From: Streptomyces sp. NBC_01275
Lineage (GTDB): Bacteria > Actinomycetota > Actinomycetes > Streptomycetales > Streptomycetaceae
Direction: 5' to 3'
Assembly: GCF_026340655.1 (NCBI RefSeq)
Contig: NZ_JAPEOZ010000001.1
Location: 9,982,001 to 10,046,000, forward strand
Length of the DNA: 64,000 nucleotides
The position numbers and the translations under genes were made by a program. Under the pieces are notes generated by a model. It saw only the letters and a list, made by a program, of their open reading frames with translations, had not been told where the DNA came from and made no database searches. This document shows positions 33,334-41,689 of the stretch, piece by piece. Numbering within the stretch: the stretch's first letter is position 1; every line of letters begins with the position of its first letter.

Positions 33334-34694
33334 GCGGGGATCTCCTGGGTGTGGGGGGAGGTGGAGTCTTCGACGGTGTGGGCGAGGGAGGTCCGGCTGG
33401 TCTCGCGTACGAAGCAGACGGTCACCGCGGTGATGAGGGAGCCGCCGCAGAGCAGCAGGGCGACGGGGGCGCCGCTGCCGCCGGCGGCCACCAGACTGCC
33501 GGCGATCATGGGGGAGAAGCCGGCGCCGACGAGGGTGGCGCCCTGGTAGCCGAGGGAGGCGCCGGTGTAGCGGACCCGGGTGCCGAACATCTCGCTGAAC
33601 AGGGCGCCCAGCGGCCCGTACATCGTGGACTGGGCGATGCCGTGGCCGAGGACGACGGCGAGGATCAGCAGTCCGGGCGACTTCGAGTCGATCAGTGCGA
33701 GGACGGGGAAGGCGAGGGCGGCCGAGGCGAGGGCGCCGGCGAGGACGACCGGGCGGCGGCCGATCCGGTCGGAGAGCGCGGAGGCGCAGGGCAGCACGAC
33801 GAGGGCGACGGAGGCGGAGACCGTGAGGGCGGTGAGCACCTGGGGGCGGGCGTAGCCGATGCCGGTGGCGTACGAGATCAGGTAACTGGTCAGCAGCGAC
33901 TGGGCGGTGAAGGCTCCGATGCCGACGCCGCAGGCCAGCAGTACGGGACGCGGGTGGCGCAGCACGTCGAGGATCGGCAGCCGCGCTTCGGCGCGCTCCT
34001 TCCTCACCTCGGCGAAGAGCGGGCTCTCCACCACCTTGAGCCGTACGAGGAGTCCGACGCCGAGCAGCACGACGCTCAGCAGGAACGGCACGCGCCAGCC
34101 CCAGGCCGTGAACTCGTCCTTGGGGAGGGTGACCACGAGGGCGACGACGGCGGCGGAGATCAGGGAGCCGAGCGGTGCTCCCATCTGCGTGAAGCTGGAC
34201 CACAGGCCGCGCCGCCGGTTCCCGGCGTGCTCGACGACCATCAGGGTGGCGCCGCCCCATTCACCGCCGATGGCGATGCCCTGGACGACGCGCAGGGTGA
34301 TCAGGAGGACCGGCGCCCAGACGCCGATGGTGTCGTACGTGGGCAGCAGGCCGATGAGGAAGCTGGCGGCTCCCATCAGGCCCATGGTGAGCAGCAGCAT
34401 GGACTTGCGGCCGAGGCGGTCGCCGTAGTGTCCGAAGAGGATGCCGCCGAGCGGTCGGGCGACGTAGCCGGCGGCGAAGGTGCCGAACGCGGCGACCGTG
34501 CCGACGGCGGGATCGGCGCCGGGGAAGAACAGTTCGCCGAAGACGAGGGCGGCGACGGTGCCGTAGACGAGGAAGTCGTAGAACTCCACGGCGGTGCCGA
34601 GCAGGCCGGACGCCGCGACTAAGCGCAGTTGCCGGGTTCGTTCCGGACTCGTGGGCGGGGGCGGGGGCGGTGATGCGACGGGGGACGGGGGCAT
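33330..34694 (-). CDS. MHS-family metabolite:proton symporter (MFS)
   Basis: A 454-residue, 12-helix transporter of the metabolite:H+ symporter type (ShiA, KgtP, YhjE relatives): GTAVEFYDFLVYGTVAALVF in helix 1, GYVARPLGGILFGHYGDRLGRKSMLL in the first loop and RVVQGIAIGGEWGGATLM in helix 4. These import aromatic or organic acids. The ATG at 34694 has AAGGGAG six bases upstream. It is followed by the coupled secreted hydrolase, and a good promoter lies at 34730-34758. Confidence 0.93.
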   Translation of the reverse strand: MPPSPVASPPPPPPTSPERTRQLRLVAASGLLGTAVEFYDFLVYGTVAALVFGELFFPGADPAVGTVAAFGTFAAGYVARPLGGILFGHYGDRLGRKSMLLLTMGLMGAASFLIGLLPTYDTIGVWAPVLLITLRVVQGIAIGGEWGGATLMVVEHAGNRRRGLWSSFTQMGAPLGSLISAAVVALVVTLPKDEFTAWGWRVPFLLSVVLLGVGLLVRLKVVESPLFAEVRKERAEARLPILDVLRHPRPVLLACGVGIGAFTAQSLLTSYLISYATGIGYARPQVLTALTVSASVALVVLPCASALSDRIGRRPVVLAGALASAALAFPVLALIDSKSPGLLILAVVLGHGIAQSTMYGPLGALFSEMFGTRVRYTGASLGYQGATLVGAGFSPMIAGSLVAAGGSGAPVALLLCGGSLITAVTVCFVRETSRTSLAHTVEDSTSPHTQEIPA

Positions 34695-34729
34695 CGCGGT
34701 CTCCCTTGACCGGGGGAAGGACACCCGCG

Positions 34730-34758
34730 AACTTAGGCGCATGTTTGATTGTCGTCAA
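34730..34758 (-). promoter_or_regulatory. Promoter of the symporter/hydrolase operon
   Basis: Reading leftward, TTGACG and TAAGTT are spaced by 17 bases, with the transcript start expected about 30 bases before the symporter ATG. Confidence 0.6.
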
Positions 34759-35144
34759 GAAAGTGCACAACATTCCCTGGTGGGGTCCGTCGGGGGCCGG
34801 GACGCACCGCGCAGTTCGACGGCCGCGGGCGCGGACGTTCTCGGCGGCGCGCTGATGGGGCCGGGTTCCGGAACTCGGCTTCAGACGTGGGGCGTTCAGC
34901 GCCCGGGCTGACGGATGATCAGTGGACGGCGGCGCGACAGAGTGCGGCTGCGACACGTACCAGGTCGACGCGGCGGCCGCAGGTCAGCGGCTGGCACGGC
35001 ATGCGGCGATGCAAGCATGGCGACTCGGGGCGTCAACGACTGTCACCATCCGGAACGATCACTGCCGGGGATCTGAACTGCGTGTGCCGGAAGCTCAGTT
35101 CGCTCTCCCGGCCAAGCGGTCGGCTTCCTGTCGCGAACGCTTCG
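34759..35144. other. Intergenic region without a recognised gene
   Basis: About 390 bases between divergent promoters. One frame contains LTDDQW, a string common at the start of IS5-type transposases, but nothing after it continues that family. I see no other gene or strong structure. Confidence 0.4.
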
Positions 35145-35173
35145 TTGACACCCACCGCCCCGCGTGCTTGCAT
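35145..35173 (+). promoter_or_regulatory. Promoter of leader peptide 1 / sulfite-oxidase-like gene
   Basis: TTGACA and TTGCAT are separated by 17 bases. The predicted start is within a base or so of the leader ATG at 35180, so the leader could be translated from a leaderless message. Confidence 0.6.
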
Positions 35174-35179
35174 CCCGCC

Positions 35180-35263
35180 ATGCCGTTGTCGGAGCCTCTG
35201 ACCCGTCGCCGCGCCGTGGACCTCGTCCGGGTCGCCGCCGCCCTGTGTCGCACGACAGCCTGA
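35180..35263 (+). CDS. Leader peptide 1 (27 aa, Cys near the C-terminus)
   Basis: A 27-residue peptide with the core RRRAVDLVRVAAALCR, matching the actinobacterial leader pattern RR-h-V-D-L-x-R-V-x-x-A-x-C found before sulfur-assimilation genes. The Cys codon is near the stop. In mycobacteria, translation of similar Cys-containing leaders senses cysteine supply and controls the downstream operon. The stop is 42 bases before the sulfite-oxidase-like gene. A weak hairpin (TCCT-GACG-AGGA) includes that gene's GAGGA ribosome binding site. Too short for routine gene calling. Confidence 0.7.
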   Translation: MPLSEPLTRRRAVDLVRVAAALCRTTA

Positions 35264-35305
35264 TCACGCGCTTCCTGCCGTCACTTCTCCTGACGAGGAC
35301 CCGCC

Positions 35306-36583
35306 ATGCCTTCACCCACCCCCGCCGGTGACCCCCGCGAAACCGACTACGACCGCCGCAGACTGCGCCAGTGGCTCGCCGGTGAGGCCAGAGCCGACGG
35401 CGTCACCCGCCGCCGGCTGCTCACCCTGCTCGCCGCCACCACCGCCTCCGCGACCGCACTCGGCGCCGCGCGGCCCGCCCAGGCCACCGACGGGCCGATC
35501 GTCAAGCCCCTGCCGCCCGAGTGGTTCATCCCGCGCGGCACCAACGCCGAGACCCGCTGGGAGGCGTTACGCGGGACAGGCCGCCACGCCCCCAACGAGC
35601 TGTTCTTCGTGCGCAACCACACCGCCACCCCCGTCCTGGAGGCCGACGACTGGCGGCTGCGGCTGTGGGGGAGCGGGCTGCGCGGCGCCCCCGGCGAGGA
35701 CCGGCCGGTGGAGTTCGGGTACGACGATCTGCGCGCCCTGCCGGCCGTCACCCGTACCGCCTTCGTCGAGTGCGCCGGAAACGGCCGCTCCTACTACACG
35801 ACACAGCAGGGCGAGACGGTCGCCGGCACCTCGTGGACCCTGGGAGCGATCGGCGTCGCACGCTGGCGCGGGGTGCGCCTGGCCGACGTGCTGCGCAGGG
35901 CCGGGCTGTCCTCGTACGCCGTGGACGTGCAGCCGCGCGGCCTGGACGCCGAGTACGTCAGCGGCGGCGAGAGCCTGGGCCGGGTACGCCGTCCGCTGCC
36001 GCTGGCCAAGGCGCTGGACGACGTACTGCTCGCGTACGAGATGAACGGCGAGCGGCTTCCGTACGACCACGGGTATCCGGTGCGGGTGCTGGCGCCCTCC
36101 TGGGTGGGGATCGCGTCGATCAAGTGGGTCGGCGACATCGAGGTGTCCGCGCAGCCGCTCTACTCGCCCTGGAACACCACCTTCTACCGGATGTTCGGCG
36201 CCTCCTACCCGGAGGGCGGCAGCGCGCCGCTCACCCGGCAGACCACGAAGAGCGCCTTCGAGCTGGCGAGCGGCGCCACCTTCACGGCGGGCCGGCGGCA
36301 CGTACTGCACGGACGGTCGTGGTCGGGCGCGGGCGCCGTCGCCCGGGTCGACGTCAGCACCGACGGCGGGGCGAACTGGCGGCGCGCCCGGCTGCACGAC
36401 CGGCCCCGCGCCGGGACCTGGACCCGCTGGTCCCTCGGCTGGCGGCCCGACGCGCCCGGCGCCACCCATCTGCTGGCCCGGGCCACGGACACCGCCGGCC
36501 GTACGCAGCCGGACACCGCCGTGTCCAACACCCAGGGCTACCTGTTCGACGCGGTGGTGCGCCATCCCGTGAGCGTGGTGTGA
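35306..36583 (+). CDS. Sulfite-oxidase-like molybdopterin enzyme
   Basis: A 425-residue oxidoreductase with a twin-arginine-like export signal (TRRRLLTLLAATTASATALGAARPAQA, about residues 34-60) followed by the oxidoreductase molybdopterin-binding domain. The molybdenum-ligating cysteine lies in FVECAGNGRSYY (about residue 156). The C-terminal half is the Mo-co dimerisation domain (VDVSTDGGANWRRARL, then the WSLGWRP region). Exported relatives oxidise sulfite or reduce methionine sulfoxide. The upstream Cys leader supports a sulfur role such as detoxifying sulfite released by flavin monooxygenases. GAGGA precedes the ATG. Confidence 0.9.
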   Translation: MPSPTPAGDPRETDYDRRRLRQWLAGEARADGVTRRRLLTLLAATTASATALGAARPAQATDGPIVKPLPPEWFIPRGTNAETRWEALRGTGRHAPNELFFVRNHTATPVLEADDWRLRLWGSGLRGAPGEDRPVEFGYDDLRALPAVTRTAFVECAGNGRSYYTTQQGETVAGTSWTLGAIGVARWRGVRLADVLRRAGLSSYAVDVQPRGLDAEYVSGGESLGRVRRPLPLAKALDDVLLAYEMNGERLPYDHGYPVRVLAPSWVGIASIKWVGDIEVSAQPLYSPWNTTFYRMFGASYPEGGSAPLTRQTTKSAFELASGATFTAGRRHVLHGRSWSGAGAVARVDVSTDGGANWRRARLHDRPRAGTWTRWSLGWRPDAPGATHLLARATDTAGRTQPDTAVSNTQGYLFDAVVRHPVSVV

Positions 36584-36652
36584 CCGGCAAGCCGTCCCGG
36601 CCGGATCCGCCGCCCTCGCCCCGGTCGCCGTCTCACCCGTCGGGACGCTCGG

Positions 36653-36681
36653 TGGACGCACCTGCGCGCGTGTGCTTTGAT
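36653..36681 (+). promoter_or_regulatory. Promoter of candidate leader peptide 2
   Basis: TGGACG and TTTGAT are separated by 17 bases, and six bases (CCGGCC) separate the -10 from the leader ATG. The geometry equals that of leader 1 (-10, CCCGCC, ATG), again allowing a leaderless start. Confidence 0.5.
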
Positions 36682-36687
36682 CCGGCC

Positions 36688-36777
36688 ATGGAGACCACTG
36701 GCCAGGCACACACGGTGCTGCTCGACCCGTTCTGGGTGAGCCGCCGCGCCGACCAGTTCGACGAGATCTGTCGTTGA
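36688..36777 (+). CDS. Candidate leader peptide 2 (29 aa, ends Ile-Cys-Arg)
   Basis: A 29-residue frame ending FWVSRRADQFDEICR: the double Arg, Asp and a Cys next to the stop recall the leader family, but the VDLxRV core is not kept. Promoter geometry is identical to leader 1, and a strong hairpin lies between it and the next gene start at 36926. Probably a divergent member or a different Cys-sensing leader. Confidence 0.5.
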   Translation: METTGQAHTVLLDPFWVSRRADQFDEICR

Positions 36778-36848
36778 CCGCCGTGTAACGGCCCGCGTCT
36801 CGACCCTCTCTTCCCCGACCCGCTCTCGGCGCACTCCTCTGTTCTGTC

Positions 36849-36879
36849 GGCAATCGGCCGTTCCCGTACGGCCGTTGCC
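36849..36879 (+). promoter_or_regulatory. Attenuator-like hairpin after leader 2
   Basis: Two stacked stems, GGCAA with TTGCC and CGGCCGT with ACGGCCG, separated by one bulged T, close on a 6-base loop. It lies 71 bases after the leader stop and 46 bases before the downstream ATG, the position expected of an attenuator. Confidence 0.6.
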
Positions 36880-36925
36880 GCGCGCGCCGCCGCGTCCGGG
36901 TCCGCTGCCGCCGCGAAGGAATCCC

Positions 36926-38192
36926 ATGGCGCAGCCCACCGTCCTCCCCGTCATCGACATCTCCCGCTTCCGAGATCCCGGCACCGACCGCGACGCCTTT
37001 CTGGCCGAACTCCGCGCCGCCGCCCACGAAGTGGGGTTCTTCTACGTCACCGGACACGGCGTTCCCGCGTCCGTACGGGACGAGGCCCTGCACGCGGCCC
37101 GCGCCTTCTTCGCCCTTCCGGAACACGTCAGGTCCACGCGGGCGCCGTACCGGATCCCACCACCGGCGCACGCGCCGTGCCGATCCACCAGACCACCAGC
37201 TACGTCTACCGCGACACCGCGCACGCCGCCGCAGCCTTCGAACTCGCCGACCTCACCACGCACGCGTACACCCGGCTGTCGAACCCGACCACCGCCGTGG
37301 CCGAGGAGCGCATCACGGCCCTGGAGGGCGGCTCGGCGGCCGTCGCCGTGGCCAGCGGACAGGCCGCGACAGCCCTCGCCCTGCCCAACCTGGCCCGCGC
37401 CGGAGACCACGTCGTCGCCTCGTCGTCCCTCTACGGAGGCACCCGTACGCTCCTGGAGCACGCCTTCGCCGACTTCGGCATCGCGGTCACCTTCGTCGAC
37501 GACCCGGACGACCTGGGCGCCTGGTACTCGGCCGTACGTCCCGGCACCAAGGCGCTGTTCGGCGAGAGCATCGGCAACCCGCGCGGCAACGTCCGCGACA
37601 TCGAGGCGGTCGCCCGGATCGCGCACGAGGTCGGCGTCCCGCTCGTCGTCGACAACACCGTGCCGCGCTGTCCGTCATCACGGCCCCGACCGAATCCGAG
37701 GCCCGCGACAAACTGGCCCGCCTCACCGCGTTGCTGCCCCCGCAGGTCGCCCTGGCCGACCTCTCCTACTGGCTGGGCGGCTTCGACCTCAGCGACCACC
37801 CGCTGGACGGTCCGCTGCCCGAACTCCCCGTCTCCAACCAGTCGCACACCGCACAGCAGCAGATCTACGAGGACGCACGGCGAGACGACCTCACCATCCG
37901 CGACCTCGTCCAGCGGGTCGCGGGCGACGACCGCACCATCACCGGGACTCCGCGGCAGATCACCGACCACATCGAGGAGTGGTTCCACGGCCGCGCCGCC
38001 GACGGCTTCAACGTGGTCTTCCCGTATCTGCCCGGCACGCTGTCCGACGTCGCCGACCTGGTCGTGCCCGAGCTGCGCCGCCGAGGCCTCTTCCGCACCC
38101 ACTACACGGGCACCACCCTGCGCGACCACCTCGGCCTGCCGCGGCCGCCACGGCTCGGTCGAGCGCCGCTCGAGCGGGGCCGCGCGTGGTGA
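36926..38192 (+). pseudogene. Triple fusion remnant: 2OG oxygenase, MetY and flavin monooxygenase fragments
   Basis: Three gene pieces follow each other in three frames. 36926 to about 37120: the start of a 2-oxoglutarate/Fe(II) dioxygenase (VIDISRFRDPGTDRDAF, then FFYVTGHGVP), about 65 of about 330 residues. About 37120-37665: O-acetylhomoserine sulfhydrylase (TRQVHAGAVPDPTTGARAVP, YTRLSNPTT, ALEGGSAAVAVASGQAA), broken off at VVDNTVP before the PLP lysine. About 37665-38192: the C-terminal third of an NtaA/DszA-type flavin monooxygenase (TAPTESEARDKLARL to GTTLRDHLGL). Each junction cuts into a conserved domain, as if two long deletions had joined three neighbours. All three families fit sulfur scavenging. 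Confidence 0.88.
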
Positions 38193-38252
38193 CGAACCCG
38201 CCATGAGCCCGCCACGACCATGCCATGAGTCCGCCACGAACCCGCCATGAGC
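38192..38252. repeat. Imperfect 22-base direct repeats
   Basis: Two and a half copies of a unit like CCGCCACGAACCCGCCATGAG lie directly after the fusion remnant. No coding or structural role is apparent. Confidence 0.7.
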
Positions 38253-38286
38253 TCGTCACACACGAGCGGGAATGCACCTCGCGCGC

Positions 38287-38546
38287 ATGCCGGTCGCCCT
38301 GGGTATGACCATCGGCGCAGCGCTCGCTCTCCACAACCGGATCGACGGCACGGTGCAGCTCGCGCGGGAGGCTCACGAGGCCGGACTGCGCTCCGCCTGG
38401 TTCGGGCGGAGGAGACCGTCGCCGCCGAGGTGCGCCGGTACCGAGAGGCCGGGGCGACGGAGGTGGTGTTCACCGCGACGGACCTGGGCGGCGAGGCGGA
38501 CCGACACCGCACCTGGAAGCTGCTCGGAGAGCTGGCCAACGGCTGA
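38287..38546 (+). pseudogene. F420-type luciferase-like oxidoreductase with its middle deleted
   Basis: The N-terminal 40 residues (MPVALGMTIGAALALHNRID and on to EAHEAGLRSAWFG) and the C-terminal 47 residues (ETVAAEVRRYREAGATEVVF to WKLLGELANG) of a luciferase-like monooxygenase are kept. The roughly 200 residues between are missing and the two parts are in different frames. The join is near 38405. No active protein is expected. Confidence 0.85.
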
Positions 38547-38672
38547 CGCGCACCGGGACCGTGGCGGCGACGGTCGGCGCGGGCGGGCAGCCGTCGGTGG
38601 TGGTGGGCGACTGTCGATGGTGGTGGGCGGCCGTCGGTGCGGCCCTGGTGGATGCGCGTACATCTAATGTTC

Positions 38673-38703
38673 TTGACATCTTCCGGGCCCGACGACGTAG
38701 GTT
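38673..38703 (+). promoter_or_regulatory. Promoter of leader 3 / flavin monooxygenase pair
   Basis: TTGACA (38673-38678) and TAGGTT (38698-38703) are spaced by 19 bases, slightly long. Transcription would start about 25 bases before the leader ATG, leaving room for its GGAGG site. Confidence 0.5.
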
Positions 38704-38736
38704 GAAGCGATCAGTCCCGGACGAGTGGAGGCCCCG

Positions 38737-38853
38737 ATGCGCGCACATGACGCCGCACCGCACGGCGCCGGCCCGGGCACGCTGCTGATCATCCGGCGCC
38801 ATGTCGACTACTGCCGCACCGCCTCCGCCGTCTGTCCTTCCGCACGACCCTGA
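38737..38853 (+). CDS. Leader peptide 3 (38 aa, two Cys)
   Basis: A 38-residue peptide with the family core IRRHVDYCRTASAVC close to its end, giving two cysteines (positions 26 and 33). GGAGG lies six bases before the ATG. It is followed directly by a 7-bp GC hairpin and, 53 bases after its stop, by the flavin monooxygenase pair. The combination of leader, hairpin and sulfur genes fits cysteine-responsive attenuation. Confidence 0.75.
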   Translation: MRAHDAAPHGAGPGTLLIIRRHVDYCRTASAVCPSARP

Positions 38854-38858
38854 CCTCC

Positions 38859-38877
38859 GCCGGCCTGTCGGGCCGGC
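38859..38877 (+). promoter_or_regulatory. Attenuator-like hairpin after leader 3
   Basis: GCCGGCC-TGTCG-GGCCGGC is a perfect 7-bp GC stem with a 5-base loop, starting five bases after the leader stop. A ribosome stalled at the Cys codons would cover or free it. Confidence 0.65.
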
Positions 38878-38906
38878 CGTCTCGTTGTGCCCTCGGAAGG
38901 AACCCC

Positions 38907-40010
38907 ATGTCCGGCCCCGCCCTGCGGCTCGCCCTCGAACTCGACGGCGACGGCGCCCACCCCGCGGCCTGGCGCCGCGCCGCCCACTCGCCCGACCATC
39001 TGCTGACCCCGCGCCGGGTGGCCCGCGTCGCCGCCGCCGCCGAGAACGCCGGGTTCACCCTGCTCACCCTGGACGACGGCGCACTCCCGCCCGGCGCCAC
39101 GCCCGACGTGGTCGGCCGCATCGGCGCGGTGGAGCGGGCCGCCTTCCTCGCCGCGTCGACGAGCGTCATCGGCATCGCGCCGGTCGTCCCGGTCACCTAC
39201 GCCGAACCCTTCCACGTCTCCAGCCAGTTGGCGTCCCTGGACCACATCTCGATCGGGCGCTCCGGCTGGGTGGTGGGCGAGGAGGCCCGCCCCGAGGCGG
39301 CCCGTGCCTGGGGCCGCCCCCTCGTCGACGGCGCCGCCGCCCGCGCCCGCGAGTCCCGCGACGGCCTCGAGGTCGTCCGCGCCCTGTGGGACTCCTGGGA
39401 GGACGACGCCGTCATCCGCTCCGTGGCCACCAGCCGCTACCTCGACCGCGACCGGCTCCACTACGTCGACTTCACCGGCGACGCCTACGCCGTGAAGGGC
39501 CCGGCGATCGTGCCGCGACCGCCCCAGGGCCAGCTCGTCGTGCTCGGCCGGCCCGACCTCGTGCCCGCCGAACAGCTCGACGTCGCCCTCGTCCAGGGCC
39601 GCGACGTCACCGCGGTCGCCGCGGCCGCGGCCGCCGCCGGAACGCCGCGTGCCTTCGCCGAGATCGAGGTCGCCCTCGACACCGCGGCCGCCCCGGCCGA
39701 CGAACGCGTCGCCGACCTGGAGCGACACGCTCCCTGGAACGACCGGGGACGGCTGCGCCACATCGGCTCCGCCGCCGGACTCCTGGCCCTCCTCGCGGAG
39801 TTGAGAGGCGTCGTGGACGGAGTGCGCCTGCACCCGCTGGTGCTGGACGAGGACCTTCCGGAGCTGTCCCGGCTCGTCCTGCCGCACCTCTTCGAACAGC
39901 GCCACGCCGTCCGCCCACTGGCCGGCGCGTCCCTGCGCACCCACCTGGGCCTCGAGCGGCCCGCCAACCGCTACGCCGCCGCCCGCACGGCCGGGGAGGA
40001 GACCCGATGA
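38907..40010 (+). CDS. Luciferase-like flavin monooxygenase
   Basis: A 367-residue LLM-class oxidoreductase that should use reduced FMN and oxygen. The TIM-barrel start (RLALELDGDGAHPAAWRRAA), PVTYAEPFHVSSQLASLDHISIGRSGWVV (flavin-binding core) and the family-typical end HLFEQRHAVRPLAGASLRTHLGLERPANRY are visible. AAGGAA precedes the ATG. It overlaps the next monooxygenase by four bases. It lies behind a Cys leader and hairpin, so desulfonation or C-S cleavage of organosulfur compounds is the likely role. Confidence 0.9.
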   Translation: MSGPALRLALELDGDGAHPAAWRRAAHSPDHLLTPRRVARVAAAAENAGFTLLTLDDGALPPGATPDVVGRIGAVERAAFLAASTSVIGIAPVVPVTYAEPFHVSSQLASLDHISIGRSGWVVGEEARPEAARAWGRPLVDGAAARARESRDGLEVVRALWDSWEDDAVIRSVATSRYLDRDRLHYVDFTGDAYAVKGPAIVPRPPQGQLVVLGRPDLVPAEQLDVALVQGRDVTAVAAAAAAAGTPRAFAEIEVALDTAAAPADERVADLERHAPWNDRGRLRHIGSAAGLLALLAELRGVVDGVRLHPLVLDEDLPELSRLVLPHLFEQRHAVRPLAGASLRTHLGLERPANRYAAARTAGEETR

Positions 40011-41407
40011 CCCACACCGACCCCCTCGACGTCCCTCGCCCCGACGCCCAGCTCCACCTGGGCGTCTTCTTCCAGGGCGTCAACCACTGGACCATCTGGT
40101 CCGACCCGGCCAGCGGCTCCCAGATCGATCCCGCCAACTTCCGGCGCGTCGCCCAGACCGCCGAACGAGGCCTGTTCGACGCGTTCTTCCTGGGGGAGGG
40201 GCTGAGGCTGCGCGAGGTCGACGGGCGGATCCACGACCTCGACATCACCGGGCGGCCGGACGCCGTCACCCAGCTCGCCGCCCTGGCCGCCGTCACCGAC
40301 CGGATCGGCCTGGTCTCCACCTCCAACACCACCTTCAACGAACCCGCCGACCTCGCCCGCCGTCTCTCCGGCCTCGACCTGCTCTCCGAGGGCCGCGCCG
40401 GATGGAACGTGGTGACCACCGACAACGCCTGGACGGGCGCCAACTTCCGCCGCGGCGGTTACCTCGACCACGCCGACCGCTACCGGCGCGCCGAGGAGTT
40501 CCTCACCGTCGCCCGCGCGATCTGGGACGGCTGGGAGACCGGGGCCGTCTCCGGATCCCCGGGCGCCCCGGCCTGGGCGGCACCGGGCGCCGTACGCCAA
40601 GTCCGCCACCAGGGGCACCAGTTCGACGTCGACCTCGCGCCCACGCTGCCGCGCAGCGCCCAGGGTCACCCGGTGATCTTCCAGGCCGGGGACTCCGGCG
40701 AGGGCCGGGACTTCGCCGCCCGCAACGCCGACGTCGTCTTCTCCGCGCACGGCAACGACTACGACGACGCGCTCGCCTTCGCCGACGATCTCCGGCGCCG
40801 CCTGCGGGCCGTCGGCCGGCCCGACGACGACCTGCGCATCCTCCCCGGCACGGAGATCATCATCGGCGCCACGGAGGAGGAGGCGCAGGAGAAGAAGCGC
40901 TGGATCCGCCTCCAACAGGTCACTCCGGCAACCGCGTTGGGCATCGCAGGACTCCTGTGGGGCCTGGACCTCTCCGATCGCGACGCCGACGGTCCACTGC
41001 CCAAGGAGGACCCGGTCGTCGCCGAGAACGACGGCTCCTTCGGCGCCCGGCGTATCGCCGACTCGCGCAAGGTGGTCGCCGAGTGGCGGGAGAAGGCCGA
41101 GGCGCACGGGTGGTCGCTGCGCGAGACCGTCATCGCGCTCGGTCCCCAGCGTGGCCATGTCGGCACTCCGGCGGGACTGGCGGACAAGTTCGCCCACTTC
41201 GTCCGGCACGGCGCCGTCGACGGCTTCAACGTCACGCCGTACCTGATCCCCGACGGCCTCGACGACATCGTCGACCTGCTCGTCCCCGCACTGCAGGAAC
41301 GCGGGGTCTACCGCACCGAGTACACCGGTACGACGCTGCGCGAGCACCTGGGCCTGCGCGAACCCCTCACCCACCGCTCCACGACCGACCGGCGGGAGGC
41401 CGGCTGA
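40007..41407 (+). CDS. NtaA/SnaA/DszA-family flavin monooxygenase
   Basis: A 466-residue FMN-dependent monooxygenase of the nitrilotriacetate/dibenzothiophene-sulfone type. Features: LHLGVFFQGVNHWTIWSDP, SNTTFNEPADLARRLSGLDLLSEGRAGWNVVTTDN, GHPVIFQAGDSGEGRDFAARNADVVFS and the C-terminal EYTGTTLREHLGLREP. Relatives break C-N or C-S bonds with FMNH2 supplied by a separate reductase, which is not in the window. Its ATGA start is coupled to the preceding monooxygenase. It ends the sulfur-linked region. Confidence 0.92.
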   Translation: MTHTDPLDVPRPDAQLHLGVFFQGVNHWTIWSDPASGSQIDPANFRRVAQTAERGLFDAFFLGEGLRLREVDGRIHDLDITGRPDAVTQLAALAAVTDRIGLVSTSNTTFNEPADLARRLSGLDLLSEGRAGWNVVTTDNAWTGANFRRGGYLDHADRYRRAEEFLTVARAIWDGWETGAVSGSPGAPAWAAPGAVRQVRHQGHQFDVDLAPTLPRSAQGHPVIFQAGDSGEGRDFAARNADVVFSAHGNDYDDALAFADDLRRRLRAVGRPDDDLRILPGTEIIIGATEEEAQEKKRWIRLQQVTPATALGIAGLLWGLDLSDRDADGPLPKEDPVVAENDGSFGARRIADSRKVVAEWREKAEAHGWSLRETVIALGPQRGHVGTPAGLADKFAHFVRHGAVDGFNVTPYLIPDGLDDIVDLLVPALQERGVYRTEYTGTTLREHLGLREPLTHRSTTDRREAG

Positions 41408-41689
41408 CCTTCCGCCGCCGACCCGGGTCCCCTCCTGGAGGGCCCTTGCGAAGGGCGGGCAGGTCGCCGGGTCCGTGTAGGCGCAGGCCAGGTTCGCGGT
41501 GCGGTGGAGGTCGAGGTGACGTCGAGGGTCACCCTGCCCGCGCCGATGCCGATTACTGATCAAGACCGATCGCGGGAGCCGACCGGTGGCGTGCTCCGGC
41601 GGCGGCTCGGGTGCGGATCACCGGAAGAGCGCCGGCAGGGCCGACGGACGGTCAGCGGACCGTCCGAATCGGCCTGCCGTGGGCGGGTG

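Noticed and set aside
34911..34930. LTDDQW as an IS5-type transposase start
   Set aside because: Only six residues match. No catalytic motif, inverted repeat or target duplication follows.
38192..38252. CRISPR-like repeats
   Set aside because: The copies are adjacent and imperfect, with no unique spacers and no cas genes nearby.
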